Shown piece by piece: positions 8,602 to 17,408 of a stretch of DNA of 64,000 bases. Both the position numbers and the translations under genes were made by a program. The stretch is from Stenotrophomonas chelatiphaga (GTDB lineage: Bacteria; Pseudomonadota; Gammaproteobacteria; Xanthomonadales; Xanthomonadaceae): contig NZ_LDJK01000008.1 of the NCBI RefSeq assembly GCF_001431535.1, positions 1 to 64,000 of the forward strand, read 5' to 3'. Positions within the stretch are counted from its first letter, which is position 1; each line of letters starts with the position of its first letter. The notes below the pieces were generated by a model. The model was not told the origin of the DNA and did no database searches. It saw only the letters and a list, made by a program, of their open reading frames with translations.

Positions 8602-9768
8602 ATGGCATCCCGCATCTTCCCTGGACGTGTTCTGTGTGCCGCGTGGGCTGCATCCCTGGTGCTGGCAGGTTGTGCAGGGCCGCCGTCCCGAACGACGCGA
8701 CCCGCTGAGCAGGCGCCGGCTGCATCTTCCACACAAGAGGCGGCAATCCCCGCCTATCGTGCACGGCCTGGCCGCACCCGCGCCGTGATTGCGGTGGTGG
8801 GGGAGAACAGCGGCGTGGAGGTCAGCGACTTCCTGGTGCCCTTCGCGATCCTGTCCCGTGCCGGCACCCTGGATGTTTCCGCGGTCACTCTCGAGGCGGG
8901 GCCGCTTTCCACCTTCACCGACCTTGGCAGTCCCGGGTTCCGGATCGAAACGGATACCACGGTGGCGCAGTTCGATGCCGTCCATCCGGACGGGGCCGAC
9001 TACGTCATCGTGCCCGCGCAAGCCGCCACGCCGCGCCTCATCGCGTGGCTGAAGCAGCAGTCCCGGCAAGAGGCGACCATCGTCACCATCTGCAACGGTG
9101 CCCTTGTCGCCGCGAAGATGGGGACCTTCGATGGGCGACGCGCCACAGCGCATTGGTCGAGCGGTGCGACGCGGAAAAAGCAGTATCCCGCGATTCACTG
9201 GACCCCGAACCAACGCTATGTGGCCGATGGCAACTGGGTGTCGACTGCGGGCGTCAGCGCCGCCATCCCTGCCTCCATCGCGCTGGTGGAGGCCATCAGC
9301 GGGCGCGAGAAGGCGCAGCACATTGCACGCGCGGTGGGGGCAACGGCGTGGTCGGCTCAGCATGACAGCGATGCCTTTTCGCCTCGATTGGGCACGACAG
9401 CGCTGCCACTGGCAAAAGTCCTCTACACCAATCGATGGCTGCACGGTCGCGACCCTATCGACGTGATGGGGGCGACGGGAATGGACGAGGGCACGCTGGC
9501 GTTGACGATCGATGCGTACTCGACCACCGGCCGCAGCCAGGCCTATCTGGTGTCGGCCACGGGCGAACCCTTTGTGACGCGTCACGGACTTCGCGTCCTG
9601 CCTGATCGCCGGCGCATGCCTGACAGTGCCGTCCCGTTGGTGACTGCCGCCGATCTGACGCCAGTGATGGCGCTGGATGCTGCGCTCAATGGCATCATGC
9701 AGCGATATGGCCGTGCAACGGCCAAGGGCGTCGCGCTGGCGTTCGAGTACCCCGACTTTCCGCGTTGA
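8602..9768 (+). CDS. Lipoprotein with DJ-1/PfpI (GATase1-like) domain
   Basis: A 388-residue envelope protein. The start at 8602 gives a classic lipoprotein signal ending in the lipobox LAGC (Cys near residue 23); longer in-frame starts exist at 8551. The central part has the DJ-1/PfpI fold: IAVVGENSGVEVSDFLVPF for the first strand and helix, and TICNGA near residue 170 with the nucleophile-elbow Cys, as in GlxA-type amidase-like domains. It has no AraC helix-turn-helix, unlike its downstream neighbour, whose N-terminal domain is homologous. A lipid-anchored DJ-1 domain is unusual; it may act as a sensor or enzyme for a reactive carbonyl (inference). The next gene follows at once. Confidence 0.75.
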   Translation: MASRIFPGRVLCAAWAASLVLAGCAGPPSRTTRPAEQAPAASSTQEAAIPAYRARPGRTRAVIAVVGENSGVEVSDFLVPFAILSRAGTLDVSAVTLEAGPLSTFTDLGSPGFRIETDTTVAQFDAVHPDGADYVIVPAQAATPRLIAWLKQQSRQEATIVTICNGALVAAKMGTFDGRRATAHWSSGATRKKQYPAIHWTPNQRYVADGNWVSTAGVSAAIPASIALVEAISGREKAQHIARAVGATAWSAQHDSDAFSPRLGTTALPLAKVLYTNRWLHGRDPIDVMGATGMDEGTLALTIDAYSTTGRSQAYLVSATGEPFVTRHGLRVLPDRRRMPDSAVPLVTAADLTPVMALDAALNGIMQRYGRATAKGVALAFEYPDFPR

Positions 9769-9782
9769 ACGCACAGGACCCC

Positions 9783-10787
9783 ATGTCCGACCCATCCGAA
9801 ACGCGTCACGTCGTGCTGCTCGCCCACGAGAACATGAACGTGCTTGACCTCACCGGGCCCCTCCAGGCACTGCACACGGCCAACCAGTGCAGCCCGCTGG
9901 CCGGTGGCCGGCTGCGATATGAGATCACCGTTGCATCCGAACAGGGCGGACTGGTGGCCACCAGCGCCGGGCTGCAGGTGATGTCGGTGTCCCTGGCCAG
10001 CCTGGACGACGTCGCGATCGATACGCTGATGGCGCCAGGTGGCTGCCGCGGTGAGGTGTACGAGGCGTCGGCAGGGCTGGTGGCGTGGGTGGCGGCGCGG
10101 GGCCAGGCCGTCAGGCGACTGTGCTCGATCTGCACCGGCGCGTTCCTGCTGGCCGCTGCAGGTCAGTTGGAGGGGCGGCGCGCAGCAACGCACTGGGACT
10201 GGGCGACGCGGCTTTCGCGCCTGCACCCCAGCGTGCACGTGGATGCTGACCGGATCTTCGTGCGGGACGGCAATGTCTGGTCCTCAGCGGGTGTGACGGC
10301 AGGCATCGATCTGACGCTTGCGTTGATCGAGGATGATCACGGACACCGGCTGGCCATCGAGGTAGCGCGACAGCTGGTGGTGTTCGTCAAACGTTCGGGC
10401 GGGCAGTCGCAGTTCAGTGCGCCGCTGTCGGCGCAGTCCAGCACCGGTGGTGACTTCGCCGAGCTCCACGGCTGGATGGCGGCCCACCTGCACGAGGATC
10501 TGCGGGTAGAAGTGCTGGCCGACTGGATGAACATGTCCCCGCGCACCTTCGCCCGCGTCTACCGCAGCAGGTGCGGCGTCACGCCCGCAAAAGCGGTGGA
10601 GACGTTGAGGCTTGAAGCCGCGCGTCGCCTGCTCGAATCCGGCACGTTGCCGATCAAACGGGTTGCGGCGCTGACAGGGTTGTCCGACGAACAGACCCTG
10701 CGACGTGCGTTCCTGCGTGTGCTGGGTGTGGCACCGGCCGACTACCGTGAGCGCTTCCGCAGCAGTGCTCCCATGCGGCCGGCTTGA
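9783..10787 (+). CDS. GlxA-family transcriptional regulator (DJ-1/PfpI plus AraC HTH)
   Basis: A 334-residue regulator. The N-terminal half is a DJ-1/PfpI domain (HVVLLAHENMNVLDLTGP at the start; SICTGA near residue 118 with the nucleophile-elbow Cys). The C-terminal 100 residues are an AraC-type double helix-turn-helix (LADWMNMSPRTFARVYR, then IKRVAALTGLSDEQTLRRAF). The ATG at 9783 has AGGA a few nt upstream; a TTG at 9765 overlapping the previous stop is possible. It follows the DJ-1 lipoprotein by 14 nt, so the pair shares one operon and a related ligand-binding domain on both sides of the membrane. The ligand is unknown. Confidence 0.85.
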   Translation: MSDPSETRHVVLLAHENMNVLDLTGPLQALHTANQCSPLAGGRLRYEITVASEQGGLVATSAGLQVMSVSLASLDDVAIDTLMAPGGCRGEVYEASAGLVAWVAARGQAVRRLCSICTGAFLLAAAGQLEGRRAATHWDWATRLSRLHPSVHVDADRIFVRDGNVWSSAGVTAGIDLTLALIEDDHGHRLAIEVARQLVVFVKRSGGQSQFSAPLSAQSSTGGDFAELHGWMAAHLHEDLRVEVLADWMNMSPRTFARVYRSRCGVTPAKAVETLRLEAARRLLESGTLPIKRVAALTGLSDEQTLRRAFLRVLGVAPADYRERFRSSAPMRPA

Positions 10788-10900
10788 GCGCGGGATTCGC
10801 CCTGCGACTCGGTGCAGTAACCCAGCCCATCGCGGATCTGAAACCTGCGCCGGCTTGTTGGACGAGCCCGGCAGCCCTAGGATTGAGCCGCATCAAGGGG

Positions 10901-10922
10901 AGAGCCCGGCATACCGGGCTCT
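10901..10922. terminator. Perfect 9-bp hairpin after the GlxA-like gene
   Basis: Arms 10901-10909 and 10914-10922 (AGAGCCCGG and its complement) pair perfectly around a 4-nt loop in the 190-nt gap between two plus-strand genes. No T-tract follows, so it may be a Rho-assisted terminator or a REP-like palindrome. Confidence 0.45.
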
Positions 10923-10977
10923 GCAGATAACGCGTATGACCGGACCCACGGTTCCGGCTGTCAGGTAGCCAATCCTC

Positions 10978-11337
10978 ATGTTCTTCACACTCGGGCAATT
11001 CGCGATCATTGCAGGCCTTGCACTCGCATACATTGCGTTCGTTTTCGCGTTTTCCCGCTCCAGGCAGCGATTGCTTCGGCATGCTCCGACGCTTCTTGGG
11101 TGCGTCACGTTCTCAGTGGCCGCGCTCTTCGCTGCAAAGAATCTGCTGATGCTGTTAGGCACAACCAAAGAGGTCAAGGTGCTTCTAGGCCGGAACCAGA
11201 CCTGGGAGTTCATCGTCAATCCAAGCGATGACCCGTTCTTTTATTTCCTCGGGTTGCTGCTCCAGTTTGGAACAACCTGTCTATGCCTTGTCCTGGCATA
11301 CAGTGTCTGGTCCAACCGTCCAGTGGATGAGGCCTGA
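10978..11337 (+). CDS. Hypothetical membrane protein, three segments
   Basis: A 119-residue inner-membrane protein. Hydrophobic stretches lie near residues 5-25 (FAIIAGLALAYIAFVFAF), 37-60 (LLGCVTFSVAALFAAKNLLML) and 85-107 (FYFLGLLLQFGTTCLCLVLAY). A positively charged loop follows the first segment. No family is recognised and no functional residues stand out. It is flanked by a hairpin upstream and a convergent LysR gene downstream. Confidence 0.6.
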   Translation: MFFTLGQFAIIAGLALAYIAFVFAFSRSRQRLLRHAPTLLGCVTFSVAALFAAKNLLMLLGTTKEVKVLLGRNQTWEFIVNPSDDPFFYFLGLLLQFGTTCLCLVLAYSVWSNRPVDEA

Positions 11338-11400
11338 CAGATAACTCAAACTGGCTTCGCCAAGCGACTCGACTCAAGCGTTGCCGTCCGCTTTTGGCCG

Positions 11401-12306
11401 TCAGCGGCCGCTGCCCGCGAAGGCGGCCAACTCCTCCGCCTGACCCTCGGGAAAGGATTCCTTGAGCAGATCAAGCAGCGCCGACACCCTTGAGCTGAGC
11501 AGCCGTCGCGACGGATACAGCGCCCATATCTCGATCGGCGGGGCCTTCGCATGTCCCCACGACACCAGTGCACCCTTCCTGAGGTCGTCGGCAACCAGCG
11601 AGAAGGGCAGCATCGCCGCGCCGGTGCATGCACGTACGGCATCGCGCACCATGGTCAATGCGCCCAGGCGCAGCACCGGATCCACTGCGATACGCATCTC
11701 GCCACGCGGCGTCACCAGGTCCCAGCCGGTGCCATCGCTGGACGGGCGCAACACCGCGGGCGCCGTCTCGCCCATCGCGGGCAGGGGCAGGTCCGGGTGC
11801 GCGACCACCACCAGGCGGTCCCTGATCAGCACCCGTCCCACCAGCCGCTCATCCGGGTCCGGATTGACCCTTATCACCAGGTCATAGCCTTCTTCCACCA
11901 TATCCACGGCGCGGTCTTCAGTGGTCACATCGAGCCGCACCTGGGGGTAGCGCTTCACGAATTCGGCTGCAATCCTGCCCAGCGCCATCTGCGAGAACAG
12001 CATCGGTGCGCTCACGCGCAGCCGGCCACGGGGCGTGTCGCCGCCTGACGCGATGGACGTGGCTGCTTCTTCCAGTTCGGTAAGCAGCGTTTCCGTGCGC
12101 TTGAACAGCGCTCGACCTTCCTCGGTGAGCTTCAGCGTGTGCGAACCACGCTCGAACAGCCGCACGCCCAGGCTGGCCTCCAGCTCACCCACGCGCCGCG
12201 ACAGGGTTGCCTTCGGGCGGTCCGCCGCGCGCGCAGCACGACCAAACCCGCCGTGTCGCGCCACCAGATTGAAGTCGGCCAGGGCCAGCAGGTCCATCTG
12301 TTCCAC
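11401..12306 (-). CDS. LysR-family transcriptional regulator
   Basis: A 301-residue LysR regulator. The winged HTH is within residues 5-65 (DFNLVARHGGFGRAARA, then ATLSRRVGELEASLGVRLFE). The substrate-binding domain starts near 90 (GRLRVSAPMLFSQMALG). The annotated start is GTG at 12306; an in-frame ATG three codons later is equally possible. It is divergent from the NmrA-like gene at 12395, with 88 nt between. This is the usual arrangement for a LysR activator and its target. Confidence 0.9.
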   Translation of the reverse strand: MEQMDLLALADFNLVARHGGFGRAARAADRPKATLSRRVGELEASLGVRLFERGSHTLKLTEEGRALFKRTETLLTELEEAATSIASGGDTPRGRLRVSAPMLFSQMALGRIAAEFVKRYPQVRLDVTTEDRAVDMVEEGYDLVIRVNPDPDERLVGRVLIRDRLVVVAHPDLPLPAMGETAPAVLRPSSDGTGWDLVTPRGEMRIAVDPVLRLGALTMVRDAVRACTGAAMLPFSLVADDLRKGALVSWGHAKAPPIEIWALYPSRRLLSSRVSALLDLLKESFPEGQAEELAAFAGSGR

Positions 12307-12328
12307 CAGCGAGACAGATGGTCCAAGT

Positions 12329-12339
12329 ATAGAGTCTAT
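12329..12339. promoter_or_regulatory. Candidate LysR operator in the divergent gap
   Basis: The 11-nt palindrome ATAGAGTCTAT lies in the middle of the 88-nt gap between the LysR gene and the NmrA-like gene. It is the only clear dyad there. TATAGA within it could also act as a -10 element. Confidence 0.4.
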
Positions 12340-12394
12340 CGGGCCGCAGGCGGATCACCAATCATGAGGCCTCACCCACCACCCGAAGTACCCC

Positions 12395-13264
12395 ATGACC
12401 ATTCTTGTTACCGGCGCCACTGGCACCATCGGCCGCCAGGTCGTCCAGCACCTCACCCAGCGCGGCGCGGCCATCCGCGCACTGGTCCGCAGCCCCGCGA
12501 CCGCCAACCTGCCCGCATCCGTGGAGCTGGTGCAGGGCGACATGCTGGATGTGGATGCCCTCCGCCAGGCGCTCGAGGGGGTCTCCACACTGTTCCTGCT
12601 CAACGCCGTGGTCGCCGACGAATTCACCCAGGCGCTCATCACCCTCAACGTCGCCAGCGAGGCAGGAGTGAAGCGCGTGGTGTACCTGTCGGTGATCCAC
12701 AGCGACCGCTACGTCAACGTGCCGCACTTCGCCGGCAAGTTCGGCGTGGAGCGCATGATCGAGCAGATGGGCTTCAGCGCCACGATCCTGCGCCCGGCCT
12801 ATTTCATCGATAACGACCTCACCATCAAGGACGTGGTGCAGGGCTACGGGGTGTACCCCATGCCGATCGGCAGCAAGGGGCTGGCGATGATCGACACCCG
12901 CGACATCGCCGAGATTGCCGCCATTGAACTGCTCAACCGCGAACAGGCGCCGGACAACAGCGCGCTGACCCGACTCAACCTGGTGGGCCCCGAAACGCTC
13001 ACCGGAGAACAGGTGGCTGCCATCTGGAGCGATGTGCTGAACCGTCCGATCGCCTATGGCGGCGACGACACGGCCGCCTTCGAGCAGAACCTGCGCCAGT
13101 TCATGCCGGCGTGGATGGCCTACGACATGCGGCAGATGGCCGAGCGTTTCATCAGCGACGGCATGATGCCGGGCGCGGGTGACGTGGATCGGTTGGTGCA
13201 GTTGCTGGGTCGGCCGTTGCGTACGTATGCCGCGTTTGCGGCAGAGCATGCGTCTGCGGGCTGA
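12395..13264 (+). CDS. NmrA/SDR-type NAD(P)-binding protein
   Basis: A 289-residue atypical short-chain dehydrogenase of the NmrA/azoreductase-like group. The Rossmann motif GATGTIGRQV is at residues 7-16, followed by ALVRSP (NADP-type basic position) and QGDMLD. The usual catalytic YxxxK of classical SDRs is not obvious, as in NmrA-like redox sensors and quinone-reductase-like members. The family often protects against electrophiles, or senses the NADP/NADPH ratio. The adjacent divergent LysR gene probably controls it. Confidence 0.82.
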   Translation: MTILVTGATGTIGRQVVQHLTQRGAAIRALVRSPATANLPASVELVQGDMLDVDALRQALEGVSTLFLLNAVVADEFTQALITLNVASEAGVKRVVYLSVIHSDRYVNVPHFAGKFGVERMIEQMGFSATILRPAYFIDNDLTIKDVVQGYGVYPMPIGSKGLAMIDTRDIAEIAAIELLNREQAPDNSALTRLNLVGPETLTGEQVAAIWSDVLNRPIAYGGDDTAAFEQNLRQFMPAWMAYDMRQMAERFISDGMMPGAGDVDRLVQLLGRPLRTYAAFAAEHASAG

Positions 13265-13276
13265 GGGCCTAGCCTT

Positions 13277-13297
13277 GGCAGCGGTTCAACCGCTGCC
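13277..13297 (+). terminator. Hairpin terminator after the NmrA-like gene
   Basis: Arms GGCAGCGG (13277-13284) and CCGCTGCC (13290-13297) pair perfectly around TTCAA, 12 nt after the stop codon. There is no strong T-tract. Confidence 0.5.
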
Positions 13298-13394
13298 TCG
13301 CAGACCGTTCAGCCTTCGCGATCTGGAACATTCGCATGGCAGGCAGATGCTGCTTCGAAGCCTGGCCGGGCGCTGGGCTTATGACTGCTCCTAC

Positions 13395-14285
13395 TCATTC
13401 CATCCTCAGCCACCCGACCAGCGCCGTAAATGCGGGCGAGGGCTGCCGGCGGTTTGGGTAGTAAAGGTGGTAGCCGGGGAAGGGTAGGCACCACTTGTCG
13501 AGCACGGCAACCAGTCTGCCCTCCGCGATATGCTCGGCGACCATCGGCTCGGGCGCATAGGCCAAACCCAGGCCGTCGATGGCCGCATTGATGACGTGGG
13601 TCATGCTGTTGAAGACCAACGGTCCATCGCCGCGCACGGTGAACTCCTTGCCCTTCTCCTCGAACTCCCATGCGTAAATTGCACCGTTTGGGCGATGCCG
13701 GATGTGTACGCAGCGGTGTTGCGTAATGTCTGCGGGCTTCTTGGGCTTCGGATGCTTCTCGAAGTAATCGGGCGATCCCACCACGACCAAGCGCCAATCG
13801 GGGCCAACCCTGACCGCAATCATGTCCTTGCTGAGCGCCTCGCCCAGCCGGATGCCGGCGTCGAAGCGCTGCTCCACCACGTTGGTAAAACCGTAATCCA
13901 CGTAAAACTCAAGCGTGATGTCCGGGTACTCGGCCATGAATCCGGCAAGCCGTGGTCGGATGATGGTCTCCATCGAATCATCCGTGCAGGAGATCCGTAG
14001 CGTTCCCGCAGGCCGGTCACGCAGGTCTCCGAGCGCTTCGACGCTGGCACCGATAGCCGCGAAGTGCGGCGCGATGGAGCGCATAAGGCGCTCGCCCGCC
14101 TCAGTGGGAGAAACGTTGCGCGTGGTCCGGGCCAGCAGGCGAATGCCCAGACGCTCTTCCAGCAGCCGCATCGAATGGCTCAGCGCAGAGGGCGTTACCC
14201 CAAGGCGAACGGCGGCTTTGGTGAAGCTCTGCTCTTGGGCCACCACAAGAAAGGCTTGCAGGTCATTGGTCTTCACGGCGCTCAT
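13395..14285 (-). CDS. LysR-family transcriptional regulator
   Basis: A 296-residue LysR regulator. The N-terminal HTH (FLVVAQEQSFTKAAVRLGV, PSALSHSMRLLEERLGIRLL) is followed by a linker and an effector domain that begins at GTLRISCTDDSME. It resembles the AaeR/DsdC-like group acting on oxidoreductase or efflux genes. It is divergent from the hydrolase-exporter operon at 14397-17786, so it is the probable regulator of that operon. Confidence 0.9.
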   Translation of the reverse strand: MSAVKTNDLQAFLVVAQEQSFTKAAVRLGVTPSALSHSMRLLEERLGIRLLARTTRNVSPTEAGERLMRSIAPHFAAIGASVEALGDLRDRPAGTLRISCTDDSMETIIRPRLAGFMAEYPDITLEFYVDYGFTNVVEQRFDAGIRLGEALSKDMIAVRVGPDWRLVVVGSPDYFEKHPKPKKPADITQHRCVHIRHRPNGAIYAWEFEEKGKEFTVRGDGPLVFNSMTHVINAAIDGLGLAYAPEPMVAEHIAEGRLVAVLDKWCLPFPGYHLYYPNRRQPSPAFTALVGWLRME

Positions 14286-14291
14286 GGACCA

Positions 14292-14313
14292 ATTGTGAGC
14301 TCAACTCAACAAT
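14292..14313. promoter_or_regulatory. Candidate LysR box
   Basis: ATTGT (14292-14296) and ACAAT (14309-14313) form a perfect dyad 12 nt apart, containing the T-N11-A pattern typical of LysR sites. It sits between the LysR start (14285) and the divergent operon (14397). Confidence 0.5.
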
Positions 14314-14396
14314 GCATCAACTTTCAGCCGGCTTATCGCGGTGGCGGGCGGAACCTATCGTGGCGACCTCAGTCCCCCAACCGAGGCCGTCCTCGC

Positions 14397-15455
14397 ATGA
14401 AATCCACCACGTTGCTGCTGGCGCTGCTTGCCAGCTGCGTACTACCGCTTCCCGCCATGGCTGCGGATGCGCCTCGGACAGCCCGTCCCACCGGGTCGGA
14501 CAATTTCTACCGCAGCCCTACGGTCACGGGTAAGCGCGTCAGCTTCCGCAACCAGTATCAGATGGAGGTAGTGGGCACGCTGTACCAACCCGAGGGCCTG
14601 CCTCGCGGCAGCCGCGCCCCCGCCGTGGTGGTTGGCCACCCGATGGGCGCGGTGAAGGAGCAGAGCTCGCAGCTCTACGCGCAGAAGCTTGCCGAACAGG
14701 GCTTTGTTACGCTGGCGATCGATCTTTCTTTCTGGGGAGAGAGCGGCGGCGCCCCGCGGCATCTGGTGGCGCCGGAAATCTATTCAGACGACATCAGTGC
14801 CGCCGTAGACTTCCTGAGTACGCAGGCCTATGTGGACCCGGATCGGATTGGCGGCCTGGGTATCTGTGGCAGCGGCAGCTTTGTGATCAGCGCCGCCAAG
14901 ATCGACCCGCGCATCAAGGCCATCGCCACGGTGAGCATGTACGACATGGGTGCGGCGGCACGGCAGGGGCTGAACAACGGGCAGTCGCTGGACCAGCGCA
15001 AGGCGGTGATCCAGTCCGCAACCGACCAGCGCCTGGCAGAGTTCAAGGGCGGGACGGCAGTGTACGTGCCAGGCACGGTCAACAAACTCGATGCTGACAC
15101 CCCTGCCATCCAACGCGAGTTCTTCGACTTCTACCGCACTCCGCGCGGCGCCTACACGCCCAAGGGCGATACGGCAGAGCAGACGACCCAGCCGCTCTTC
15201 AGCAGCCTGGTCAAATTCATGAACTTCTATCCCTTCAATGACATCGAGACCATCTCACCCCGGCCGATGCTGTTCGTCTCCGGTGACGCCGCACATTCAC
15301 GCGAGTTCAGCGAAGACGCATACCAAAGGGCGGGCCAGCCGAAGGAGCTCCACTGGGTGAAGGGTGCGGGTCACGTGGACCTGTATGACCGTACCAACCT
15401 GATTCCCTTCGAGAAACTGACGACGTTCTTCCAGCGCGGCCTGGCCGGGAAATGA
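14397..15455 (+). CDS. Secreted alpha/beta hydrolase
   Basis: A 352-residue exported hydrolase. The frame is open far upstream, but the ATG at 14397 opens a signal peptide (STTLLLALLASCVLPLPAMA, cleavage at AMAA). The fold is dienelactone-hydrolase-like: VVVGHPMGAVKEQ for the oxyanion strand, GLGICGSGSF near residue 158 for the nucleophile elbow (a Cys or Ser in GICGSG), DAAHSREFSED for the acid, and GAGHVDLY near residue 328 for the catalytic His. Its stop overlaps the next start (ATGA). The substrate is unknown; the operon suggests hydrolysis of a toxic ester or lactone outside the inner membrane. Confidence 0.82.
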   Translation: MKSTTLLLALLASCVLPLPAMAADAPRTARPTGSDNFYRSPTVTGKRVSFRNQYQMEVVGTLYQPEGLPRGSRAPAVVVGHPMGAVKEQSSQLYAQKLAEQGFVTLAIDLSFWGESGGAPRHLVAPEIYSDDISAAVDFLSTQAYVDPDRIGGLGICGSGSFVISAAKIDPRIKAIATVSMYDMGAAARQGLNNGQSLDQRKAVIQSATDQRLAEFKGGTAVYVPGTVNKLDADTPAIQREFFDFYRTPRGAYTPKGDTAEQTTQPLFSSLVKFMNFYPFNDIETISPRPMLFVSGDAAHSREFSEDAYQRAGQPKELHWVKGAGHVDLYDRTNLIPFEKLTTFFQRGLAGK

Positions 15456-16660
15456 GCCACACACACGCGATTGCAGATCGCGCCAACTGGGGCGGCGTGC
15501 TGTCGATGACGCTGTGTGTCTTCGCGTTGATCGCCTCGGAATTCATGCCGGTCAGCCTGCTGACTCCATTGGCGGCAGATCTGGGCGTGACCGAAGGGCT
15601 TGCCGGGTACGGCATCGCCATTTCGGGAGCCTTTGCGGTGCTGACCAGCCTGTCGATCTCCCGGTTGGGGGGCAACATGAACCGACGAACGATGCTGCTG
15701 ATCCTCACCGCATTGATGGCAGTGTCGGGTGTGGTGGTAGCTTTGGCTCCGAACTATCCGGTCTACATGATGGGGCGTGCACTGATCGGCGTGGTGATCG
15801 GTGGGTTCTGGTCACTGTCTGCCGCAACGGCAATGCGGCTGGTTCCGGCTGCGAAGGTCCCGCGCGCCTTGGCGATATTCAACAGCGGCAATGCGCTTGC
15901 AACGGTGGTTGCGGCGCCACTGGGCAGCTACCTGGGCGACATGATCGGATGGCGAGGCGCTTTCCTGTGCCTTCTGCCGGTGGCTGCCATAGCTCTCGCA
16001 TGGCAGTGGGTTTGTCTGCCCTCCATGCCCGCGGAAAGCGGGCCGTCTCAAAGCGGGCTGGTCGCGCTGTTCCGGCGGCGTGTGGTGGCACTTGGCATGC
16101 TTGCCTGCGGTGCCTTCTTCATGGGGCAATTTGCCCTGTTCACCTACGTGCGGCCGTTCCTGGAGCGGGTGACCAGTGGCGGAACGTCTGCTGTACCGCT
16201 GGTGCTGCTGGCCATCGGCCTGAGCGGCTTCGTGGGCACGCTCGTCATTGGCGTGTTCATCAGGCGTGGGCTTTACCGAACGCTGGTGGCCATTCCAGCC
16301 TTGATGGCGCTCATTGCTGTGGCCTTGGTTCCACTGGGGCCCCAGCTTTGGCCGACCGCCGCACTGCTCTCGGCTTGGGGCCTGCTGGCAACGGCCGCAC
16401 CGGTGGGCTGGTGGAGCTGGCTGGCCCGCACTTTCACTGACAACGCAGAGGCCGGCGGCGGGCTGATGGTGGCGGTGGTGCAGTGCTCCATCGCACTTGG
16501 CTCGACCGTGGGCGGACTGCTGTTTGACAGTCTCGGCTTTGCCAGTACGTTCCTGGCCAGTGCTGGCCTGTTGCTGTGCGCCGCGCTGCTCGCTTATGCC
16601 ACGGCGTCCGACCGTGCGACCACGTCGCGGGCGGTGGTCGCCGTGGCGGCCCGGGGCTGA
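15452..16660 (+). CDS. MFS exporter, NepI-like (DHA1 family)
   Basis: A 402-residue twelve-helix major facilitator. The start EFMPVSLLTPLAADLGVTEG and the motif RALIGVVIGGFWSLSAATAMRL closely recall E. coli NepI, the purine ribonucleoside exporter. So do LGSYLGDMIGWR and the late PVGWWSWLARTF. The ligand is not certain, because close homologues export other small molecules. It is translationally coupled to the secreted hydrolase (ATGA at 15452) and followed by two small enzymes, all under the divergent LysR gene. Confidence 0.85.
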   Translation: MSHTHAIADRANWGGVLSMTLCVFALIASEFMPVSLLTPLAADLGVTEGLAGYGIAISGAFAVLTSLSISRLGGNMNRRTMLLILTALMAVSGVVVALAPNYPVYMMGRALIGVVIGGFWSLSAATAMRLVPAAKVPRALAIFNSGNALATVVAAPLGSYLGDMIGWRGAFLCLLPVAAIALAWQWVCLPSMPAESGPSQSGLVALFRRRVVALGMLACGAFFMGQFALFTYVRPFLERVTSGGTSAVPLVLLAIGLSGFVGTLVIGVFIRRGLYRTLVAIPALMALIAVALVPLGPQLWPTAALLSAWGLLATAAPVGWWSWLARTFTDNAEAGGGLMVAVVQCSIALGSTVGGLLFDSLGFASTFLASAGLLLCAALLAYATASDRATTSRAVVAVAARG

Positions 16661-16690
16661 CAGATTGCTTTCGCAGACTAAGGAGAAGCT

Positions 16691-17359
16691 ATGAACGTCT
16701 ACTCAAACGCGGGTTCTGCCATCGAACTGGACTCCCGCCAGCAAGCCATCATTCCGATCAGCGCCTCCGCAGCTGCCGGCAACATGGATAGCCTTCGGGA
16801 GGCGCTGAATCAAGGCTTGGACGCGGGGCTGAGTCTGGCCGAAGCGCGAGAAATCCTCGTGCAGGTCTACGCCTATGCGGGCTTTCCGCGCAGCCTGAAC
16901 GCGTTGACCGAACTGATGAAGGTGGCCGAGGCGCGCAGGAAGAGGGGCATCCAGGACGAAGCCGGCCGCGAGCCTGCCAGGCCGATCCCCCAGGGCGACG
17001 CATTGCTCGCTGCAGGCACCGCGAACCAGACCAAGCTGGCTGGTGGCCCGGTCTCAGGGCCATTATTCGATTTCGCACCGCAGGCAAACGATTATCTGCG
17101 TACGCACCTGTTTGGCGACATCTTCGAGCGCGACAACCTGGATTGGCAGAGCCGTGAGTTGGCCACGGTCAGCATGCTGGCAGCGATGTCCGGGGTGGAG
17201 CCTCAATTGCAGTCCCACATAGGCATGAGCATGAACATTGGGCTGCGCCCAGAGCATCTGTACCAGCTGGCGGATGTGCTCGAAGCACACGTCGGCGTGG
17301 AGGCTGCGGGACGTGTTCGCGTCGGCATTCACCGTCAGCTGGAAGTGGGGAAAAAATGA
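16691..17359 (+). CDS. Carboxymuconolactone-decarboxylase-family protein
   Basis: A 222-residue protein with a strong ribosome binding site (AAGGAG, 5 nt before the ATG). It contains two CMD-like helical repeats: residues 20-80 (EALNQGLDAGLSLAEAREIL) and 125-215 (RELATVSMLAAM, then SHIGMSMNIGL). The HxxxxxNxG pattern of CMD proteins is present. The CxxC of AhpD-type peroxidases is absent, so a thiol peroxidase role is unlikely. It is the third gene of the LysR-flanked operon; the function within it is unknown. Confidence 0.85.
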   Translation: MNVYSNAGSAIELDSRQQAIIPISASAAAGNMDSLREALNQGLDAGLSLAEAREILVQVYAYAGFPRSLNALTELMKVAEARRKRGIQDEAGREPARPIPQGDALLAAGTANQTKLAGGPVSGPLFDFAPQANDYLRTHLFGDIFERDNLDWQSRELATVSMLAAMSGVEPQLQSHIGMSMNIGLRPEHLYQLADVLEAHVGVEAAGRVRVGIHRQLEVGKK

Positions 17360-17408
17360 TGCGCACGCGAAAGAGTTCTTTACTGTCATGCGCACCCGGG
17401 AGGATCAA

